In this document: positions 34,021 through 42,791 of the stretch, piece after piece
Layout: every line of letters starts with the position of its first letter
Numbering within the stretch: position 1 is the first letter of the stretch
Source: Caballeronia fortuita
GTDB lineage: Bacteria; Pseudomonadota; Gammaproteobacteria; Burkholderiales; Burkholderiaceae
DNA length: 64,000 bases
Reading direction: 5' to 3'
NCBI RefSeq assembly: GCF_001544835.2
Contig: NZ_FCNX02000019.1
Coordinates: 1-64,000 of the forward strand
Made by a program: the position numbers and the translations under genes
The notes under the pieces: generated by a model
Told to the model about the DNA's origin: nothing
Databases searched by the model: none
The model's input: the letters and a program-made list of their open reading frames with translations, nothing else

Positions 34021-35928
34021 TCAGGAGCGGGCCGGCGCCTGCGGAAATATCGGCCGGAAAAAGGCGTTGAGTTCCGCATGCGCGTCCAGTGGCAGGACAT
34101 GCGCGACGTATTGATCCGGACGGACCACGACGAGCGCGCCCCGTTCGCGGTCGATGCCGCGCTCGTGAAAGATATCAGCCGCGCCATCGCGGGTAAATGC
34201 CTTCTCGTAATCGATCAGACCATAGCGCCCCTTGCGCGGCAGCAGCACGCGCGGCAAATCTTCGAGCCGAATGTCGCGATGATCCTGCTGGAACACCGCG
34301 CGCAGGTCGAGCACGCTGTCCAGGTCGGCGCCTTGCGGCGTGCCGAGCCGCAACACCGATTCCGGCGATGCCGCGAGATGTTCGCATAGCGCGTCGAAGG
34401 CGCGGCGGTCCGCGTCGGCGAACGCGTACAGACGCCAGCGTCCGTCGGCTTGCGCAACGTGACCGAGGTGCATCGGCTTCGCATCGGCCAAGCGGATGAC
34501 GGGCGACGAGTGAAAGCGCGTGCCGATCGCAAAGCCGCTCGCGAGCGCCTGATGCGTCGCCTCGCCGGTCAGCATCGCGGGCCGATAGCGCGTCGCGACG
34601 CCCGCCGTGTAGCGCCCGGCCTTGACGAAGTACGCCTGAAGCTCGGCCGGATCGACGCCGCCCGCTTCGGGCCGGTTCGGGTCTTTCGGCGGCGCGGCCA
34701 TCATCGCGGACCATTCTTTATCGAAGTCGATGAGTTCCTGCGCAATCGGCTGACGCTCGTCGGAATACGTGCGCAGCAGCGCGGCGTCGCCGATACCGCG
34801 CAGCACCGCGCCGAGTTTCCAGCCGAGATTAAAGCCGTCCTGCATCGACACGTTCATGCCCTGGCCGGCCTTCGCGCTGTGCGTATGGCACGCGTCGCCC
34901 GCGATGAACACGCGCGGCTCGCGCGATGTGCCGTCGGCGGCGATGGCATCGTCGAAACGATCGGTCAGGCGCTGGCCGACCTCGTACACGGAGAACCATG
35001 CGACTTCCTTGACGTCGAGCGAATAGGGATGCAGGATGCGCTGCGCCGTGCCGATGATGCGATCGACCTTCGTCTGCTTGAGCGCGTCGCGATTCTCCGC
35101 CGTGACTTCGCCGAGATCGACGTAAAAGCGCACGAGATAGCCGCCTTCGCGCGGAATGATGAGCAGGTTGCCTTCGCTCGCGGATTGAATCGCGGCCTTC
35201 AGACGGATGTCGGGGAAATCCGTGACGGCGAGCGCATCCATCACGCCCCACGCGTGATTCGCCGCGTCGCCGCGCAGCGTCTGGCCGATGGCCGCGCGCA
35301 CACGGCTGCGCGCGCCATCGCAACCCACGACATAACGCGCGCGCACGGTGACGATTTCGTCGAGCCGCGCGGCATCGGTGCGCCGCAATGCGACGCGCAC
35401 GGGATAGTCGCCCTCGCCGTCGCGCTCGACGTTCACGACTTCGAGATCGTAGTCCGGCTCGAGACGCCGCGCGGAGCGTCGCATCGCATCGAGCAGATAG
35501 TCCTGCACGCGCGCCTGGTTGACGATCACATGCGGGAACTCCGACAAACCTGTTTCGGTATCCTGAACGCGTCCGGTACGCCTGATCGCGCCGCGATCGT
35601 TCGCATCGGGCCGCCAGAACGCGGTTTCGTTGACCCAGTACGCCTCGCGCAGCAGACGGTCGCTCAGGCCGAACGCGTGAAACATCTCGACGGTACGGCA
35701 CGCGACGCCGTCCGCCTGACCCATCAGGAGCGGCCCGGAGCGGCGTTCGACGATGCGCGTATCGATCGACGGAAACTGCGCCAGTTGCGCGGCCAGCACG
35801 AGCCCCGCAGGCCCGCTGCCGGCGATGAGCACGTCGACGGTTTCGGGCATGCCGTCGCGCGGCGCGGTTTCGATGGCGGGCTCGATCGCCGGGTCGCCGA
35901 CGCGGAAACCGTCGAGATGGAATTGCAT
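34021..35928 (-). CDS. mobA: FAD monooxygenase, 3-hydroxybenzoate 4-monooxygenase-like
   Basis: A 635-residue flavoprotein, about the length of MobA. FAD motifs: GSGPAGLVLAAQLA near 38-51, VVGCDGARSRVR near 203-214 and FIAGDACHTHSAKAGQGMN near 328-346. The C-terminal part from about 430 resembles the thioredoxin-like dimer domain of phenol-hydroxylase-type enzymes. It begins MQFHLDGFRVGDPAIEP, as in the 3-hydroxybenzoate 4-hydroxylases. It would use NADPH and O2 to make protocatechuate. Start at 35928 has GAGGAAG upstream. Follows the aldolase and MFS genes in one operon; substrate inferred from similarity. Confidence 0.85.
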   Translation of the reverse strand: MQFHLDGFRVGDPAIEPAIETAPRDGMPETVDVLIAGSGPAGLVLAAQLAQFPSIDTRIVERRSGPLLMGQADGVACRTVEMFHAFGLSDRLLREAYWVNETAFWRPDANDRGAIRRTGRVQDTETGLSEFPHVIVNQARVQDYLLDAMRRSARRLEPDYDLEVVNVERDGEGDYPVRVALRRTDAARLDEIVTVRARYVVGCDGARSRVRAAIGQTLRGDAANHAWGVMDALAVTDFPDIRLKAAIQSASEGNLLIIPREGGYLVRFYVDLGEVTAENRDALKQTKVDRIIGTAQRILHPYSLDVKEVAWFSVYEVGQRLTDRFDDAIAADGTSREPRVFIAGDACHTHSAKAGQGMNVSMQDGFNLGWKLGAVLRGIGDAALLRTYSDERQPIAQELIDFDKEWSAMMAAPPKDPNRPEAGGVDPAELQAYFVKAGRYTAGVATRYRPAMLTGEATHQALASGFAIGTRFHSSPVIRLADAKPMHLGHVAQADGRWRLYAFADADRRAFDALCEHLAASPESVLRLGTPQGADLDSVLDLRAVFQQDHRDIRLEDLPRVLLPRKGRYGLIDYEKAFTRDGAADIFHERGIDRERGALVVVRPDQYVAHVLPLDAHAELNAFFRPIFPQAPARS

Positions 35929-36047
35929 GGTGTCTTCCTCGTTGAATCGATGTCTCGTTGATTCGAAATATACTCCGTACACCAACTATTTCCTAGCGAT
36001 TCCGCGCCACCGGATGTTTACACCTAGATCGTCAGCACGATGCGCGG

Positions 36048-36809
36048 TCAATCGCGGCGCAGCGCTTCGACCTGCCGTTTCCACAGCGTCCAGGGCCGCT
36101 CGATCACGCCGAGGTTGGTGTCCGTGCTGGCGCGGCCTTCGCCTTCGTCGAGATAGGTGACTTCGCCGCCGAGCGCGATGGCTTTCTGCTGCATGCCCGC
36201 GTTCAGTTCCGTATAGATCGCGCGATACACGGCCGCCGGCAGCGACGGCCCCGTCGCGACGAAACCGTGACCGCGCATCAGCGCCACATCGGAATCGCCG
36301 AGCGTTTCGGCAAGCGCGCGGCCTTGCGCGCTGTTGCGCACGAGCATGTCGGTGCAGCCGAAGCAATGGCGGATATCGAACACGGGCGAGCCGCTCGCGA
36401 GAAAGCCCGCCATGTGATAGATCGGCCGCAGCCGCACCGACGACGCCGCGAACGGAATCACCGATGGCGAATGGCTATGCACGACCGACTGCACGTCGGG
36501 GCGCGCGCGATAGATTTCGGCGTGAATCCACGTTTCCAGATAGCGCTTGCGCGTGTCGCCGTCGACCGGCTGACAGTCGAAATCGAGCGTGAGGATGTCG
36601 TCGGGCTGAACGAGTTCGGGCGCCATCGACTGCGCGATCAGGAAGTGGTGCGGATTGCGCGGATCGCGCACGCTCACGTGACCGAAGCCGTCGAGCACTT
36701 CATGCTGCGCGAGGATGTGATTGGCGGCGGCGAGGTCGTCGAAGAGGCGCTGCATGTCGTGCGCGTCGTGGGTCGTTTGAGCGGCGGTGTAGGGCGTGTT
36801 CTGCGTCAT
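36048..36809 (-). CDS. Class II aldolase/adducin-family protein
   Basis: A 253-residue enzyme with the zinc-binding pattern of the family: VVHSHSPSVIPF near 108-119 (HxH) and MRGHGFVATG near 178-187. It has the proton-donor-type Glu in the N-terminal region (LDGFGHVSVRDP). Members are aldolases or decarboxylases, for example on aromatic carboxylates in some catabolic operons. It lies 33 bases after the MFS gene, 119 bases before the monooxygenase gene; co-operonic position suggests a related step. Reaction not assigned. Confidence 0.86.
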   Translation of the reverse strand: MTQNTPYTAAQTTHDAHDMQRLFDDLAAANHILAQHEVLDGFGHVSVRDPRNPHHFLIAQSMAPELVQPDDILTLDFDCQPVDGDTRKRYLETWIHAEIYRARPDVQSVVHSHSPSVIPFAASSVRLRPIYHMAGFLASGSPVFDIRHCFGCTDMLVRNSAQGRALAETLGDSDVALMRGHGFVATGPSLPAAVYRAIYTELNAGMQQKAIALGGEVTYLDEGEGRASTDTNLGVIERPWTLWKRQVEALRRD

Positions 36810-36842
36810 GGTGTCGTTCTGTGTGTAGTGGGAAAGGACGTG

Positions 36843-38204
36843 TCAGTGTCCGAATGCGGTGATTTCGGTCAGACGTTCCGGCCGCTCGACGAGAAAGACG
36901 AGCGCGGCAGCCGTGACGAGCGATGCCGCCAGCACGAAAAACATCGCGCCGGGGCCGCCGGTCGCCTGCTGCAGCACGCCGGAAATCGCGGGGCCGCACA
37001 TCGCGCCGAAGCGCGCAATGCCGAAGAACACACCGACGCCGGTGCTGCGAATTTCGGTCGGATAACTCACCGCGACGAGATTGTTCAGGACCGTTTGCGT
37101 GCCGATCACGAACATGCCCGCGACCACGATGACGAGAAAGAGCGGGCCGCCCGCCATCAGCCCGAGCATCGCGATGGCGCTCGCGCCGAGCAGCCATGCG
37201 ATCGACATTGCGAGCCGCCGGTTGCCGATGCGATCCGCGACGAAGCCCGAAAGCAGGCTGCCGAACGCGGAAGCGAACACCAGCAGCGAACCGTAGGCGA
37301 AGCTGATCGAGAGGTTTTCGCCGCGCTTCAGAAGGATGGTCGGCAGCCAGCCGGACAGTCCGTACGACGAGAACAGCGAAAGCGCGCCCATCGCCCAGAA
37401 ACACAGCGTCTGCCGCCGAAAGCGCGCGGCTAAGAGCGCGCGTAGCGAACCGGCCTTCACGGTCGGCGCGGGCGTGACGAGTTCGGCATCGCGGAAGTCG
37501 GCGGCGCGCGCCGGCCAGAAGCGCGCGAGTTGCGCGCGTACTTCGTCCATGCGGTTGCGGCTTGCGAGAAACGCCACGGATTCCGGCAGCACGAATTGCA
37601 GCGCGAATGCGAGGATCATCGCCAGCGCGCCGGTGTAGTACATGCTCTGCCAGCCGAAGCGCGGCATCAGCCACGCGGCGATGAAGCCCGAACTCGTCGC
37701 ACCGCCGATCCAGCCGAGCGAGAAGAAGCCGATCGTGAAGACGTTGTTCGCACGCTTCGGCGCGATCTCGTTGATGTACGTGACGCACATCGGCATCAGC
37801 AAGCCCAGCGCGAGACCCATGACGAAGCGCAGCGCGACGAATGAGGTCAGATCGTGCGCGTATACCGCGATGGCGAGACTCATCGCGCTCGATATCCACA
37901 CGCCCGGCAGAATCACGCGACGCCGCCCGAAGCGATCGCCGAACAAGCCCGAGACCGCCGAGCCGATCGCGAAGCCGCCAAGTCCGCACGACAGCAGCAG
38001 CCCGATCTGACTGGGCGACAGATGCCACGCGGGCGCGACGTCGTGAACGATGTACGACGCGTTGTACAGATCGAAGCCGTCGTACCAGAGGATCAACGCG
38101 AGCAGGATCGCGAGACGGAAATGGAACGCGCCGAGCGGCGCGGCCTGGAGCGTGTCGCGCAGGTCGAGCCGGCCGCGCGGCAAGGGCGTCGTGTCGAGGG
38201 TCAT
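36843..38204 (-). CDS. MFS transporter, aromatic acid/H+ symporter (AAHS) type
   Basis: A 453-residue twelve-helix carrier. The first helix WYDGFDLYNASYIVHD has the acidic DGFD motif typical of AAHS permeases such as PcaK and BenK, and the loop GLFGDRFGRRRVIL matches MFS motif A. Start chosen at 38204 since upstream in-frame residues are basic and not coding-like. First gene of the minus-strand operon, divergent from the HTH/citrate-synthase-like gene. Expected to import an aromatic acid. Confidence 0.9.
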   Translation of the reverse strand: MTLDTTPLPRGRLDLRDTLQAAPLGAFHFRLAILLALILWYDGFDLYNASYIVHDVAPAWHLSPSQIGLLLSCGLGGFAIGSAVSGLFGDRFGRRRVILPGVWISSAMSLAIAVYAHDLTSFVALRFVMGLALGLLMPMCVTYINEIAPKRANNVFTIGFFSLGWIGGATSSGFIAAWLMPRFGWQSMYYTGALAMILAFALQFVLPESVAFLASRNRMDEVRAQLARFWPARAADFRDAELVTPAPTVKAGSLRALLAARFRRQTLCFWAMGALSLFSSYGLSGWLPTILLKRGENLSISFAYGSLLVFASAFGSLLSGFVADRIGNRRLAMSIAWLLGASAIAMLGLMAGGPLFLVIVVAGMFVIGTQTVLNNLVAVSYPTEIRSTGVGVFFGIARFGAMCGPAISGVLQQATGGPGAMFFVLAASLVTAAALVFLVERPERLTEITAFGH

Positions 38205-38244
38205 GCGGTGTCTCCGGAATCGTTTTTGTGTTGTCGCGGAGTTC

Positions 38245-38301
38245 ACTCTACTGATAGAGTTTATATTCATCAATATTGAGTTTTAAAATCAATGTATTGA
38301 T
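38245..38301. promoter_or_regulatory. Cluster of three palindromes between divergent catabolic genes
   Basis: Within the 121-base divergent region three dyads stand close together: ACTCTA-CTGA-TAGAGT (38245-38260), TCAATATTGA (38270-38279) and ATCAAT-GT-ATTGAT (38288-38301). The last two share the ATCAAT/ATTGA arms. The area is much more AT-rich than its surroundings, consistent with promoters and operators for the genes at 38204 and 38326. Which regulator binds is not known; the HTH/citrate-synthase-like protein is a natural candidate. Confidence 0.7.
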
Positions 38302-38325
38302 GGCGATGCAAGAAGAACGGCGAAC

Positions 38326-39642
38326 ATGACTGAAGGAAACTGGAACGACGTGCTGAGCTGCGAGGAAGCGCTGGCGCGGCTGAACATCAAGGCGGCGACG
38401 CTCTACGCCTATGTCAGCCGCGGTCTGGTGCGCGCCACGCCGCACGAGGACGGCCGCAAGCGTCTCTATCTGCGGCGCGATATCGAGCGCCTCGCGGCGC
38501 GGAAACGCGGGCGTCCGCCGAGCGGCGCGGTGGCGGAATCCACACTGCGTCTGGGCGATCCGGTGCTGCATTCCGCGATCACGCAGATCACACCGCACGG
38601 GCCGCGCTATCGCAATCGGCTTGCGGTCGATCTGGCCGGATCGGGCGCGGCGTTCGAATCGGTCGTGCATCTGCTCACGACGGGCATCTGGCAAAGCGGT
38701 CTCGCGGTGTGGGGTGTGCTGGAGACGCCGCCCGACGTGCTGCGCTTTTTGTCGGTGTACGAGGGCGGTGTCGCGAGCGGCGACATCGGCGCGTTGCTCG
38801 GCATGGTGCCGTTCGCGCTCGCGATGCAAGGGCGCGGCACGCGCGAAATCGCCGATGGCGGCGCCGTGCAGGCCGCGCGTCTGATGCTTCAGAGCATGGC
38901 GGGCTGCGTGGGCTTTCTCGGCCCAGCGCGTGCTTTTTGCGCCCGCGCGGACGGCGAGAGCATCGCCGGGCAGATTCTGCGCGCCGCCGGTGCGACGGTT
39001 TCACCCGCGACGATGCGCGCGCTCGGCACGGCGCTCGTCGTGCTTGCCGACAACGAACTCGCGCCCGCAACGTTTTCGGCGCGCGTGGCGGCATCGACCA
39101 ATGCGGATCTGTTCAGTTGCGTGGCGGCGGCGATCGGCTCGCATATCGGCTTTTCCACTGGCACCGGCACCGAGAAGATCGAGACTTTGCTGCTGTGCGA
39201 GCCGTTGTCGGAACTCGATGCGCGTGTCGATCGCGTGCGCGAGTACGGCGCGAGTCTCTTCGGCTTCAATCATCCGCTTTATCCCGGCGGCGATCCGCGC
39301 GCGGATCAGATGCTGCGCGCCGCCGCGCAGATCGCTGAGCACGGCGGCGCCGCATCCGCCGCGAGCGAGCGCACGCGCGTGACGATCGCGTTTCTCGAGC
39401 GCATGCGGCGCGAACTGAACGCGCATCCCGGCGTCGCGCTCGGCCTCGTCACGCTCGCTCGCGCGCTCGGCTTGCCCGATGGATCGGCGACGGCCATCTG
39501 GATCGTCAGCCGCACGGCCGGCTGGGTCGCGCATGTGATGGAGCAGCGCACGCAGGCGTTCCTGCTGCGTCCGCGCGCGAAATATGACATGACGCAATCC
39601 GCAGGTTTGGCTGACGCCGCAACGTCGTCTAAAGTCGATTGA
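38326..39642 (+). CDS. HTH regulator fused to a degenerate citrate synthase domain
   Basis: A 438-residue fusion. Residues about 9-60 are a MerR/excisionase-like DNA-binding domain (LSCEEALARLNIKAATLYAY, then GRKRLYLRRDIERLAA). Residues about 95-425 follow the citrate synthase fold to its end (RTAGWVAHVMEQRTQAFLLR). Against E. coli citrate synthase, His316 in FGFNHPLYP matches His305, but His229 is Asn243 (ADNEL), His264 is Thr278 (GFSTGTG) and Asp362 is Ala371 (HPGVALGL). Catalysis is therefore unlikely; the domain probably senses a ligand. Divergent from an aromatic-acid uptake and oxidation operon, with palindromes between, and upstream of a cupin and SDR gene. Confidence 0.9.
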   Translation: MTEGNWNDVLSCEEALARLNIKAATLYAYVSRGLVRATPHEDGRKRLYLRRDIERLAARKRGRPPSGAVAESTLRLGDPVLHSAITQITPHGPRYRNRLAVDLAGSGAAFESVVHLLTTGIWQSGLAVWGVLETPPDVLRFLSVYEGGVASGDIGALLGMVPFALAMQGRGTREIADGGAVQAARLMLQSMAGCVGFLGPARAFCARADGESIAGQILRAAGATVSPATMRALGTALVVLADNELAPATFSARVAASTNADLFSCVAAAIGSHIGFSTGTGTEKIETLLLCEPLSELDARVDRVREYGASLFGFNHPLYPGGDPRADQMLRAAAQIAEHGGAASAASERTRVTIAFLERMRRELNAHPGVALGLVTLARALGLPDGSATAIWIVSRTAGWVAHVMEQRTQAFLLRPRAKYDMTQSAGLADAATSSKVD

Positions 39643-39705
39643 TGCAGCGACGTCGCGTTTCACCGCGCATTCGTCTGCGCAAAGACGGCGGCATCGGGAG
39701 AAATC

Positions 39706-40068
39706 ATGGACTGCGTTGAGCTCTACACCGATCACGACGGGCATTCGGCATTCCGGACCATCCGCGTGTTCGAAACCGGCGCCGTGATGTTCAACGGCGT
39801 TGCCGTGTTGCTGTCGGCGCCGCAGCCGTGCGAAAGCGTGCTCGTGCACGAGTTCGACGCAGGCTATTTCCTCGATCGGCATAACCCGCCAGCGCGGCAG
39901 TATGTCGTCGTGCTGGAAGGCGAGCTCGAAGTGTCCGTGCGCGACGGCGAACTCACGCGGCGTTTCGACGAAGGCTCGGTGTTCGTCGCAGGCGATCTGC
40001 ACGGCACCGGACACACGACGCGCGCGATCCGCTCGGGCCGCGCCCTCGTCATCAACCTGCGGGGATGA
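39706..40068 (+). CDS. Small cupin-domain protein
   Basis: A 120-residue cupin: VFETGAVMFNG and AQ-type first motif (PARQYVVVLEGELEVSVRDG), second motif with EGSVFVAGDLHGTGHTTR. Metal ligands are partly replaced. Ribosome site CGGGAG six bases before the ATG. Four bases after its stop begins an SDR gene, so the two are translated together, 63 bases after the pseudo-citrate synthase. Reaction unknown. Confidence 0.83.
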   Translation: MDCVELYTDHDGHSAFRTIRVFETGAVMFNGVAVLLSAPQPCESVLVHEFDAGYFLDRHNPPARQYVVVLEGELEVSVRDGELTRRFDEGSVFVAGDLHGTGHTTRAIRSGRALVINLRG

Positions 40069-40072
40069 AGCG

Positions 40073-40819
40073 ATGCTGCTCGAAAATCGACTGGCCGTCG
40101 TGACCGGCGCGAGTTCGGGCATCGGATTCGCGACGGCGCAACGCTTCGTGTCCGAAGGCGCGCGGGTGGCGATCAGCGCACGAAACGCCGACAAGCTCGA
40201 GCAGGCCGCGCGCGAACTGGGCGAACATGCGCTTCCGATCGTGGCCGATGCCGCGAATCCCGCCGACATGCAACGTCTCTACAGCGCAGCGACGGCGCAT
40301 TTCGGGCGCGCTGTCGACGTGCTCGTCGCCAACGCGGGCATCTCGCGGCAAACGCCGGTGCGCGAGACATCGCTGGAACAGTTCTCGGAAGTGATGAACG
40401 TCAACGTCGGCGGCGTGTATGCGACGGTGCGCGAAGCCTTGCCGTTCGTTGCGCGGCCCGCATCGATCGTTCTGGTCGCATCGCTCGCGGCCAATCAGGG
40501 CACGAAGCATTTCTCGGCGTATTGCGCGTCGAAGGCGGCGGTCGTGTCGCTGGCGAAAAGCTTCGCCGCCGAATTGGTCGACCAGGACATACGCGTGAAC
40601 AGCATCTCGCCGGGCGTCGCGAACACGCCGATCTTCGACACGCTCGGCATGTCGGAAGCGCAACTGCTCGAATGGGCGAAAGTCATTCCGATGAAGCGTC
40701 CCGCCGATCCCGCCGAAATCGCCGCCGCGATTCTTTTCCTGGCGACCGATGCATCGCGATACATGACCGGCGCCGATATCGCCGTCGATGGCGGCATGTC
40801 GGGAATCAGCCCGTTCTAG
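40073..40819 (+). CDS. Short-chain dehydrogenase/reductase
   Basis: A 248-residue oxidoreductase of the classical SDR type: cofactor motif TGASSGIG (residues 11-18), NAG near 87-89, catalytic Ser137, Tyr150 and Lys154 (YCASK), and a C-terminal DGG motif. The residue after the second strand (SARNADKLE) suggests NADP or NAD without a clear choice. Part of the plus-strand operon with the cupin. Substrate unknown; a hydroxy-acid or ketone linked to the aromatic pathway is possible. Confidence 0.92.
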   Translation: MLLENRLAVVTGASSGIGFATAQRFVSEGARVAISARNADKLEQAARELGEHALPIVADAANPADMQRLYSAATAHFGRAVDVLVANAGISRQTPVRETSLEQFSEVMNVNVGGVYATVREALPFVARPASIVLVASLAANQGTKHFSAYCASKAAVVSLAKSFAAELVDQDIRVNSISPGVANTPIFDTLGMSEAQLLEWAKVIPMKRPADPAEIAAAILFLATDASRYMTGADIAVDGGMSGISPF

Positions 40820-40836
40820 TTATCGGCGCTTGCGGT

Positions 40837-42570
40837 TCAGCGCGACACGAAAACGAACGGCGCGACGCCGCCGTACACCGCACCGCTCGCGAACGAACGC
40901 AGCCCGAGATCGATGTCCCGGTACTTGCCGCCCGCGCGCGGCTTCAACTGATTGACGGACCAGACGCCGTTCTGCTCCAGAAGAAACGACTTGCTGTTCG
41001 GTTCGTACTGGACGAACGCCGTCATCGCGGACGATACGAGCAGCGTCGACTTTGCGTTGCTCGTCACGTCGTAGAGGATGATGGCGCTCGGGCTCGTGGC
41101 GTTGTCGTCGGCGAAAAGGATTTGCCGGTTGCTGATGGCCGCGAGAAACAGCGGATTCTTTTCCGGCAGAGCCGTCAACGCGTGTGCGATGCCGCTTTCC
41201 AGGTCCATTTCCGTCAACCTGCCCTGGGCGAGCGGCGACGCAAAGCCCACGAAATATGCCTTCTTCGCGTCGGGCGTCACGGCAAACTGATCGCGCGCGG
41301 CGGCGGGCGCGGAACCCGCGGGATAGCCGCTTCTGATGAACCCGCTCGCCGTTTCGATGCGCAGCACTTCGAGCCTCGCGCCCGGCTCGTTCGCGAGTGC
41401 ATAGAGATTCTCCGCATCTTCGGCGGCCGTCACGACCTTGATGAGGCTGAAGTCCTTCGGCAGTACGAGCTTTCGGACGAGCGTGCCGGCGTCCGCATCG
41501 ATCACGCTGATGACATTGCCGCTCGACACATAAACGTCATGTCCGCTGAGCGCGGGCTGAACGCCATAGCCGCCCGACATCGACAGAAACGGGCCGATGG
41601 GCGTGACGCGCACGATCGTATTGCTCGCGGTGTCGATGGTCACGAGATCGACCGATGCCGCGCTCCGCTCCATCGATACGTAGAGGCGCTGCCCATCCGT
41701 GCTCGCGAACATCTGATCGACGCGCGTGTAGTCGCCGGTCAGCGCGAGATCGATCGATGCCTTCGCCGCGCGCGACACGAAATCGTACGCGGTCACGCGT
41801 GCTGGAGCCTGCGCACGCGTCAACGTGTACACGGTCTGGCTGCGCGGCGGCGGTCCATAGTACTTCTGCGCCATGTCGATGTCGGTGGCGCTCAGCTTGC
41901 CGTCGCCGTTCCATTCGGGATTGCAGTAGTTCATGATCGATGCGAGATCCCACGCGCCGATCATCGTGTCGCCGCTTACGCCTTGCGGCGGCTCCGTACA
42001 GGTCGATGGGGTATCGGGCCGGTTCTGCTCGTGCGCGAAGCCGAGCGCGTGACCGAATTCATGCGCGGCCACGCGGCGTATGCAGTATTCCTCGCGTCCC
42101 TGACAACTCTGGCTCCAGTTCCTGAACGTGAAGTTCAGCGCCATGCCGCCCGCTTCGTTGTTCAGCATAGCGCCGAGGCCGAGCGTGTGCGGTCCGGGCG
42201 TCGCGCTGTCTTCAACCGAGATGCGTATGCCGTAGTAGTCCCGATCGTTCGTGCACTGCCGCCAGCCGGTGAATTTCGCGCCCGAGTGCTGCTCCCAGGT
42301 TTCCTGCACCGCGAGACGTGTCCAGTTGCGTTGCGCGGCATAGCGCGAGAAATCGGCGTCGTTCAAGTCCCAGCAGACGCCGATCGGCACGCGGCTCCAG
42401 ATGACCGTCGATAACGCGTAGCCCTTGCTCGTGGCTTCCGTCAGCGCGGCGGGTTGACCGACGACGTTCTTCGCGTTCGCGCCAGGCGCATCGGAGCCCG
42501 CATCGCCGCCGCACGCACTGATCAATACTCCTGACGAAATAGCCAGCAACAGCCCTCTGATCCTTCTCAT
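40837..42570 (-). CDS. Astacin-like zinc metalloprotease lipoprotein with beta-propeller-like domain
   Basis: A 577-residue protein anchored by a lipobox ending at Cys20 (LISAC). The protease domain (about 50-245) has the metzincin signature HEFGHALGFAHE (His170, Glu171, His174, His180) and the Met-turn IMNY (Met213), with the astacin-like HEQNRPD. The C-terminal ~320 residues consist of repeated beta blades (for example VDLVTIDTASNTIV, ISVIDADAGTLVRK), probably a six- or seven-bladed propeller. Likely an extracellular or outer-membrane protease; target unknown. Convergent with the SDR gene, 17 bases apart. Confidence 0.88.
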   Translation of the reverse strand: MRRIRGLLLAISSGVLISACGGDAGSDAPGANAKNVVGQPAALTEATSKGYALSTVIWSRVPIGVCWDLNDADFSRYAAQRNWTRLAVQETWEQHSGAKFTGWRQCTNDRDYYGIRISVEDSATPGPHTLGLGAMLNNEAGGMALNFTFRNWSQSCQGREEYCIRRVAAHEFGHALGFAHEQNRPDTPSTCTEPPQGVSGDTMIGAWDLASIMNYCNPEWNGDGKLSATDIDMAQKYYGPPPRSQTVYTLTRAQAPARVTAYDFVSRAAKASIDLALTGDYTRVDQMFASTDGQRLYVSMERSAASVDLVTIDTASNTIVRVTPIGPFLSMSGGYGVQPALSGHDVYVSSGNVISVIDADAGTLVRKLVLPKDFSLIKVVTAAEDAENLYALANEPGARLEVLRIETASGFIRSGYPAGSAPAAARDQFAVTPDAKKAYFVGFASPLAQGRLTEMDLESGIAHALTALPEKNPLFLAAISNRQILFADDNATSPSAIILYDVTSNAKSTLLVSSAMTAFVQYEPNSKSFLLEQNGVWSVNQLKPRAGGKYRDIDLGLRSFASGAVYGGVAPFVFVSR

Positions 42571-42770
42571 TACGCTCTCCGTTTATCGAGACCATGCAGA
42601 CCGGCATGGCGGAACGAAATCGTTTTTTCAGCGCGCGGACAAACTGAAAGCTTTCTTACGGAGTATTTCCGGAAGCTTCAGCCTTTCGGCAGGAGGGCGT
42701 CAATCATTAATTCTACGTATTGCCGGATGACGAAGCGCGACGGAGCGGGCGCTAGCGTCATGCGTCATGC

Positions 42771-42791
42771 AGCGTGATCGCGGATCACGCT
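42771..42791 (-). terminator. Hairpin across the stop codon of the MFS gene
   Basis: A perfect 9-bp stem (AGCGTGATC at 42771-42779 with GATCACGCT at 42783-42791) and a 3-base loop include the TGA stop codon of the upstream minus-strand gene. No T tract follows; possible terminator or RNA 3'-end structure. Confidence 0.4.
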
